This document shows positions 57,083 through 64,000 of a DNA stretch of 64,000 bases, in pieces. Each line of letters opens with the position of its first letter. Within the stretch, counting starts at the first letter, position 1. The DNA is from Rotaria sp. Silwood1. Taxonomy: Eukaryota > Rotifera > Eurotatoria > Philodinida > Philodinidae. The position numbers and the translations under genes are program-made. The stretch spans positions 504,441 to 568,440 of the forward strand of contig CAJNOP010000103.1 of NCBI GenBank assembly GCA_905250075.1, written 5' to 3'. Under the pieces are notes generated by a model, which saw only the letters and a program-made list of their open reading frames with translations, was not told the DNA's origin and searched no databases.

Positions 57083-58740
57083 CCAAAGAAAATATGGATA
57101 TTGTTCATCATTTATTAATTTATGAATGTAATCGATTTACAGTATTTCCAGATGATAATAATTTACCAGACAATATATGTGATTATGACAATGCTCTTAA
57201 TGATGGTTCTGAATTATGTAGAACAAATACTGCAGCAAGTAAGTATAGAATTTTTTGAGTGACAATAATATTAATATCTAAAACGAAAAAAAAACAAAAA
57301 TATCATTATTTTCTATTACAGTTTGGGCGGTCGGTGGAGATTTAGTAAGTCAAAAAAATTTATTTTCGAATGTTATTAGTAGAATATCTGATCTTTATCT
57401 ATAGATAGAAGAATTTCCAGAAGAAGCTGGCTATCCAGTTGTAGGGGAATCTGAAACCAAATACTATATATTAGAAATACATTATAATAATGAACGTTTA
57501 GTTTCAGGTATGCTAATAATAAAAATCAGAAAAAGTTTCTAAAAGACACAAAATATTATAGGTTAATTAATATTCTTTTCTATACTATTTTCAGGTCGTC
57601 GCGATAATTCTGGAATACGATTCTATATTTCACCAACATTACGTTCATATGACATGGGATATTTAATGTTTGGAAGTTCATCAAATGCATTAGGTCTAAC
57701 CATTCCACCATACAATGAACGTTTTAACGTTGATTCTTATTGTCCTGCAGAAGTAACAAAAGTATAATTATGAATAATTTATACTTGTATTTTACATGAG
57801 CAAATCATATTGATTATTTTGTTTTTATTAAGAGCTTTCCAAATCCAAAAAGTGGTATTACTGGTCTTACAGCTTATGCACATACACATATTCAAGGTAG
57901 AATAAGCTATTAGTTTATGTTTGAGCTTTTTGAAAATAATTGTGTTTAGGACGTAGGGTATGGACTAAATTGATTCGAAACAATACAGCTATTCAATATT
58001 TGTTTAATAATGAAGCCTTCGATTTTAATTATCAATTTGAACATAAACTACCAGCAAGAATTCAATTATATCCTGTATGATGTAGAAGTTCTTTAGTTAG
58101 ATGTAGAAAAAATTATAAAAGCTTTTTTTATATTTTTGGTTTCACTAGGGAGATGAATTTGCTACACGTTGCGTCTATTCTACATTAAATAAAAATCTGA
58201 TTACACTGGTAAATAGAAGAAAAATTCTTCTTGAGCATAAGATTATTTTAGTATGAATTCTCTATTTAAAAGGGTGGTGAGCCTACACAAAATGAAATGT
58301 GTGCGCATACATTTTCATATTATCCAAAAGTGAATAATCTTTATAGTTGTCGATCTGAAATAAGTGAAAAGTCGTGGTCAACAGTGTATAATGGATCGTA
58401 CGTATAAATCTATAGTTTTCTAATTTTGTTTTTTTGATAGATTTTCTCGAATTATAAAGTTTATATATGTTAATTTCTATTTTTAGAACGAAAAATATAG
58501 CGATTTATGGTTCTAATGATCATAAAAAAATTCATCGAATGGCTTATGAATATTAAATGGACACCTGATTCAATATCAAAATGGCAAGATTTCTATAATA
58601 AAGCAGAAATAACGACAACAAGTGGCATAGCTGGATATCCAATATTTTCTACACTTTTTATTCCAAAATATAAAGATTTACCACCAGTTGAATGCAAAAA
58701 AAATAATACAAAAAACATGTTACGCCGTTTAGTAACATAA
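57083..58740 (+). pseudogene. Copper type II ascorbate-dependent monooxygenase (DBH/MOXD-like), 5'-truncated and frameshifted
   Basis: Family members hydroxylate small amines or peptides using two copper sites. Exons are 57083-57238, 57322-57344, 57405-57508, 57595-57761, 57833-57896, 57950-58074, 58149-58208, 58273-58397 and 58487 onward. Copper ligands are visible: IVHHLLIYEC and LEIHYNN (CuA/CuH), AHTHIQG and EMCAHTFSYYP (CuB/CuM). WAVGGD, FPEEAGYPVVG and GIRFYISPTLRSYDMGYL also fit. The first half of the catalytic core, any DOMON domain and the signal peptide are missing; homology starts next to a telomere-like tract. In the last exon the frame breaks at an A7 run (about 58522-58528). The downstream frame (KFIEWLMNIKWTPDSISKW...) is the true family continuation to 58740. 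The break may be a real mutation or an assembly error. AATAAA follows at about 58811. Confidence 0.8.
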
Positions 58741-59338
58741 ATATCATTTGTATATGTTTTTATTAATATTACTTTTAAACTTATCTCATATTTTGCTGTT
58801 CTACTCTGAACAATAAAACAATACACACTAGAAAAAGTGAATTTATACATTCAAATAATTTATATTCATTGCTTCATATTGCACGGCTATTGTCAGGAAA
58901 ACAGCGCTGTTTTTTGTTTCATCATAAAAAAATTTTTTTTCTCAAAAACCAGTCAGTCCTTCATCAAAATATCGAGCTTACACAAAATAGTATGGATATT
59001 GTTTTTTTTTTCAAATTTGATCATCCCAAAAATGAAACAGTCTAATACAAGCTAAGAGATGTTTCATGAGATGAGTAATCAATCTTATTACGTAATATCA
59101 ATGTTTGACAAGTTTTTAAAATGCGAAGTTCTTCCAAATGATCCTTTAAGAGTTATAGAAGCAATATTGATGATGAAACATGATTATTTCCATCAAAATA
59201 TTGAATGGCATCAAACATACATTAGATACTTGGTTAATCAGCTAGCTAGTATTCAAAATCAATATGATGTTTTAGACACCGCACTGTCTATGCTATTGAA
59301 CAAGTAGTACTTTCAATAAAGCGAATGCAGAAATTTTT
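58741..59338. other. 3' flank with a small unassigned ORF
   Basis: An 82-codon frame (59059-59307) encodes MFHEMSNQSYYVISMFDKFL and an amphipathic remainder with no known family, followed by AATAAAG at about 59315. It could be a small gene or an exon remnant. Confidence 0.35.
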
Positions 59339-59453
59339 TTTTTGATCCCTGAATGGACTCCAGGCATGTAGAAATGAGTTGTGTTAAATTATAAAACAAA
59401 CTCATGAAAAATAATTAAGAATGAATACTGATTCTCAGAATTAGAAAATTAAT
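59339..59453. repeat. Dispersed repeat, copy 2
   Basis: Same sequence and orientation as 47717-47836 (GATCCCTGAATGGACTCCAG ... GAATACTGATTCTCAGAATT). Confidence 0.75.
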
Positions 59454-60490
59454 ATATTGTTTGACCGTATACTAGTCAATTTTGTTTAAATAGAATTTGT
59501 TTGAAAAATCTGATAGTCTTGTCATTACTTTTCTGTTATCATTGTGACTCCAATCCGTTATTTCTCTCTAGTTAATTTTCTTTTTTTTTCGAAATTATGA
59601 TTATTTTTGTTTTTATACCTGTGTAAACTTGTTATGCAGAACCTCTATGAGTAGTTTAAAATTAATAACAACTAATACGAAACATATTGGCAACATAATG
59701 TGATTCATATGACAGATAGCAATATTAGTTGCTAGAAAGTTAGTTATATATTGTAAAATTAATAGAACTATATTTTCAGGCATGAATTTGATTAAATATC
59801 TTTCAACTATATATCAAAATATATTAGTTTCATCAGTGTTTATCTATAACCTGTTCAGCGATATAAGACAAAAGCGATATTATCGATGGATCCATCGTTT
59901 CATGTAGGAGCACCACGAGTGAATGTAACAAGTACAATGACTGAGCGAGACCCAATTGGTACTATGTATTTTCTCACATTAATAAAAAAGTTTATCACTG
60001 CAATACTTGCACCAGAAAAATGCAGCACACATTCCAATGGGGATGTAGTTGTCAGAAAATGCTTCAACTCAAACTCGGTCTTAACAAGAATGAAAAAAAG
60101 GAGGAAAATTTATATGTTTCTACTCAAAGCTTGATTACTAAAACAAAATGAATTTTGTGAAACTTTTGTGTAGGTTTTTGCTTTGGACGTAGATTATGAT
60201 CGTGAAAATATTTAGTTCTAAACTCTAATTTGTGTTGACAAATTAGAGAGCATTGCAGAATATGTTATAACTCAAGGAAGTTAGAAAAAAATCACATAAA
60301 ATTAGAAAGTTTGTAAAGGAAATCTCTATACGCTGAGTGATAATCAAATTCATCGTCTCAATTTCAATACAACCTGGAATTTTTCTAGATAGAAACAAAT
60401 CTGTTATATGTCTCTTAGAGAATGAGTGAGTAGCTTTTGTTTCATATTGGAATTCTCGATGAATAGTTCTATTGTTAGATGCTGACAGAT
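59454..60490. other. Intergenic
   Basis: No gene recognised. An 82-codon frame at 59886-60134 has no family features. Confidence 0.4.
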
Positions 60491-60715
60491 TCATTGATTA
60501 ACTTTTAATAAGAACGAACTAATTGGATTATTTTCATTTCTATCGTTTCTTCTGACATAAACCATCAGTCGATCTTCTCTTTTTATTGATGAAACAATAC
60601 CTGTTGTATTTCTTGCATGATCGTTCTTAATCAAAAGAACGGCTGAAACAACAACTACTGCGGCAACCAAAGGAATTGCAATGGAACAAATCAAGATCAC
60701 CTTGTTTGATACCAT
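60491..60715 (-). CDS. Small single-pass membrane protein or first exon (74 aa)
   Basis: An N-terminal hydrophobic segment (about residues 5-29, ILICSIAIPLVAAVVVVSAV) is followed by a polar, basic tail (IKREDRLMVYVRRNDRNENN). It has the layout of a type II membrane protein N-terminus. No family recognised. It may continue through an intron, but no clear donor was chosen. Confidence 0.4.
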   Translation of the reverse strand: MVSNKVILICSIAIPLVAAVVVVSAVLLIKNDHARNTTGIVSSIKREDRLMVYVRRNDRNENNPISSFLLKVNQ

Positions 60716-63032
60716 AGCTTAATGTATAAATAATGTAATCCTGTTTACCAACATTCGAGAACAAACGAAGAGCTAGTTCAGACTGAAGAAATTTTCGCCT
60801 TAGAAATTTATGAGAATTGAATGCTTAAAGAAGTTATAGTGATGATTTATAAAAGAAGCTAACTCAAACAATTCAAAGGAAAAGCATCGTTGCTTCAACT
60901 CACCTATTCATATGAGGCCTGGTTAAATATTTTTATTATAGGGAGGGTCTCTGTTTTATAATCAAAAAAGAGATCAACTTGTAGAAAAAGTATTTTCATT
61001 AGTGAAACTTTTAGTATTTGATTTTTTTCTTTCATAGATATTTTACATTCTTTATTTTGTTGAGAGCCTCCAAAAATGCATGAGTGATTCTTGTTTCTAC
61101 TAACATTTGTTTTTTTTCTAATTGCATTAGGATGCATGATAGTTTATATGCAATAACATAGTATGATTTTCAAAAAAAATGTTAATATCACGATGAATAA
61201 ACAGTACATCACTCAAGAAAATTGCAGAGTTGATTCAGTTTATTTCACAACTTGGACAAATGTCATGACAAACAAATATTGATCTATCCATTTGTTTCGA
61301 TTGAAAGATATGCTGTGAAAAGGGGTTAGTTGTCTAGGTTTGGATATACGACGCTAGAAAAGCATAATTCGAGTGAATTTTATTTTTCATCACAATAAAT
61401 GCCCAAAAAATGAGTTTTGTGTAAAGCATTAAAATGATTGCTTATTTTAAGCCTTGTTATTTAATTCAAAACAATCATTTTAATGCCATATATAAAATTC
61501 ATATTTTATGATTGTTTTCACTATTAGTTTTATTAATTATCGAGCCAATTTAATAGTATTCTAGTATTGCACTTTTTACTTAGATTTTTATTTTATCTTC
61601 TTTTCTTTCATCTAATTGAGGAGGTGGGTGTGGCTGCTGGTGGATGTTGACATACGCCTGAATTGAACAGACGATCTTCACCTACTGATATAAATCGGTG
61701 CAATTTTCGAAGTTTTCTTTTGTTCTACATGGTTTTGTCTTTAGTTTTAAAAAAGTAAAAAATGCTGTGAAAGTTTATATAAATTGACTTATTTCAAGAA
61801 GCTCAAATGAAAACACTTCTCTTTAAATATTATAGTTTTTATTCTACAACTAGAAAGATGATTGATCGTTGAGAAGCGTTGTATATCAGGATCGAACGTT
61901 TCTTTTAGAAACAATGAATAGCTCGTATTCGAGAATCAATAATTAAATGTTAAGAATTTATGGAACAATGACAACTATCAAAACTTGTTGAACTAGCAAT
62001 TTAATGTATAAGATTCAAATACTTTCATTGTAAATTATATATCATTTCTATAGACGTTTTAATATTGGAGGAAAATAAATCATTCAGGCAGTATCCGATA
62101 TATTTATTCGAAAAACAGCAGATTTTATCAATTTTGTTTGTGAATCAAAGGAGTATCCAAATGAAATTGTCACTATTCATTAAATTACATGCTTGTTGAT
62201 CAATGATCATATCAAATGTAAGTAACCCGTTCCCATGATAGATACTTAACAACCCAGATCGCCATTACAGACTTGAGCAATCGAGAACAACAGACATAAC
62301 ATTTTCTAGTGTTTTTTTTAGACAAAATTAATCAAGTTATAATTTTGAAAAATCATCAACATCATTATCCATGAGTTGATTAATATTTCAACGTTTTATT
62401 GATTAAATTTCGTGGAAATCACTTAATAATTATGTCTATAGAGCGATACATATTCTGAATTTTTTATTGTTCATGTAACAATTTAACACAATTATTCATG
62501 AACTGAATTTCAAAATAGATTTATTGCTTTTAGTATAGTTTCTGTGCAGATGTTAAGTAAAACGTACTAGACAGATAAAAACCAAATAAATGAAGGACAT
62601 TATAATAAATCTTATCTATTTCATAGGTAGAGATACATATAAATAAAGATAGGTTAGACAAAGAACACGTAGATAAATAAGATGATATAGATGTATCAAA
62701 AACAAACTTGTAGTTACGAGACAACAAAAAATTTAATGATCAGTTATGTAAGTAGTTAGTCAATAACATTTTTTCTCTGATGAGTAAGTCTTCAAATAGA
62801 AAGAAATTTTAACTTTTTCTCTACATTATTATAATGTTAAGTTGATTGATAAATTAAAAATCTATAATAATTTATTCAACAAAGTATAAATATAAGAATA
62901 TCATTTAAAATGAAAATTTATTTGTCTATTAAATACATTCACATAAAATATCATGTTTTGAATTCATTCATTTTTTACTTAGATGTGAAACAAATGAAAT
63001 CTTTTTCTTATATATTGTATAGTATATATTAG
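60716..63032. other. Intergenic, AT-rich
   Basis: No gene recognised. A 15-bp perfect stem GCATTAAAATGATTG...CAATCATTTTAATGC lies at about 61427-61483. A weak telomere-like trace (GGTGGGTGTGGCTGCTGG) lies at about 61622. A CCATTACAGAC repeat fragment lies at about 62262. Confidence 0.45.
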
Positions 63033-63802
63033 TTATATATTCAAATACCATTTCTATTCATTATCGTGATTCATTAGAATGGGATAAAAATGCAGCAACA
63101 ATACAAGATCATATTAAGATTGATAGTATGATATAATGATTATTACTAACTTATTGAGCTATTTAAGAATATTAATGGGTATAAGTTCAGTAAAAAAAAA
63201 AAAACTTTTTGAAAAACAACGAGTCAACTATATTGTTGAATATAACTTTTCTAAGAAAGATTCATTTTTATTTTTATTTTTTTTATTGAGACTCGCCACC
63301 CAATTCATCAATACAAACATTATTAGTGACCGTTGAATCACAGAATTCAACCGATACAGATAATTCAACATCATGGCGTTCAACAACTTCAATAAGTATC
63401 TTTTGTTTATTTTATATAGTATAAGAAATTGATAGATACTTGTTATTGTTTTTAAATGTAACAGTTGAAAAATCGTTAGAGAAACATGTAGATCTGAGAC
63501 TTACCGATGAGGAATTCAAATCCATTTATAGTATATAGAAATTGTCAAAGTCTGTGTTTTCTTTTTGTAGTTCGGAGAAACCTATTTCATGTGACTTCAG
63601 CACTTTTAGACATAATCTGACACACTACTGTTGTACTTTATTCTAGCATCATCAACACCAAGTGCTGCTTCAAGTTTTTTTACAGAACATCTACCAATGC
63701 TAATAGCAATAGTAGGTAGTACAGTTGTTTTCGTTATAATATTGATTGTTATTTGCTACTGGTGTCCACGACGAGAACGAAAGAAATCTCGTGGTTTAAA
63801 AG
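63033..63802 (+). CDS. Single-pass membrane protein, partial (continues past the window)
   Basis: Three exons agree in phase: 63033-63125, 63291-63395 and 63647-63802. They encode an extracellular stretch (IYSNTISIHYRDSLEW...), a Ser/Thr/Asn-rich stalk with N-glycosylation sequons (NSS, NST), and a transmembrane helix (MLIAIVGSTVVFVIILIVIC). A basic cytoplasmic start (YWCPRRERKKSRG) follows, with a GTAAGT donor at 63803. The stalk is mucin-like. Upstream exons and the start were not located. It could be a receptor or adhesion protein; no family assigned. Confidence 0.6.
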
Positions 63803-64000
63803 GTAAGTATTTCATTTGAACAAATGCTAATTTAGATATCATGTAATTTTATTTGCAACATACATTTTAATAGAACCTTTTAAGTTAGATTTTTGTAGTT
63901 ATATGAAAGAAAGAATTGACAGTTTAAGAAACAATCATAGCATTTAATTATAAAATAACTAGTCATTGTCTTAGAGTAAATCGTTTCTGATAATTCTTAT

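Overview
The window looks like a piece of a bdelloid rotifer genome (Adineta/Rotaria-like). The DNA is AT-rich. Animal-type genes are split by short GT-AG introns, and there are many decayed DNA transposons. Short tracts built on TGTGGG occur throughout; TGTGGG is the known bdelloid telomere hexamer. There is also a fragment of a Penelope-like (Athena-type) reverse transcriptase next to hammerhead-ribozyme motifs. Two enzymes rarely seen in animals, a plant-type methionine S-methyltransferase and a bacterial/fungal-type alkyl sulfatase, fit the high foreign-gene load of bdelloids.

Layout. 0-5.5 kb: the last exon of an unknown gene, the intronless methionine S-methyltransferase, then two telomere-like hairpin tracts, one split by a small transposon with a 9-bp target duplication. 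5.6-11.4 kb: an FMN 2-hydroxyacid oxidase with seven exons; its last intron carries a hAT element (8-bp duplication) with a Mutator-like element (9-bp duplication) nested inside. 12-21 kb, minus strand: a plasma-membrane Ca2+ ATPase with 18 exons that join in frame to 1202 codons plus stop. 21.2-22.6 kb: telomere-like repeats, two hammerhead motifs about 1040 nt apart and the 3' end of a Penelope-like RT. 22.8-32.3 kb: mostly transposon ends, fold-back elements and minisatellites. 32.8-38 kb: two small secreted cysteine-rich proteins on the minus strand, with a decayed LRP/LDL-receptor-like gene between them. 38-44 kb: AT-rich and almost empty. 44.2-46.8 kb: alkyl sulfatase (three exons, 576 codons). 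47-56 kb: repeats, a possible solo LTR, two unrecognised intronless ORFs that share a short motif, tRNA-derived SINE-like copies, and a piggyBac-type element with a tRNA-Asn-like sequence inside. 56.9-58.7 kb: a copper monooxygenase (DBH/MOXD-like) whose 5' half is missing and replaced by a telomere-like hairpin. 63-64 kb: exons of a single-pass membrane protein that runs off the end.

The genes do not form a pathway. The unifying theme is genome-end and repair biology. At least eleven short G-rich/C-rich inverted telomere-like tracts lie inside gene territory. One marks a gene truncation, and others lie beside Penelope-like and ribozyme sequences. This suggests repeated breakage, capping or patching followed by internalisation. 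All boundaries were read by eye; no database search was possible.
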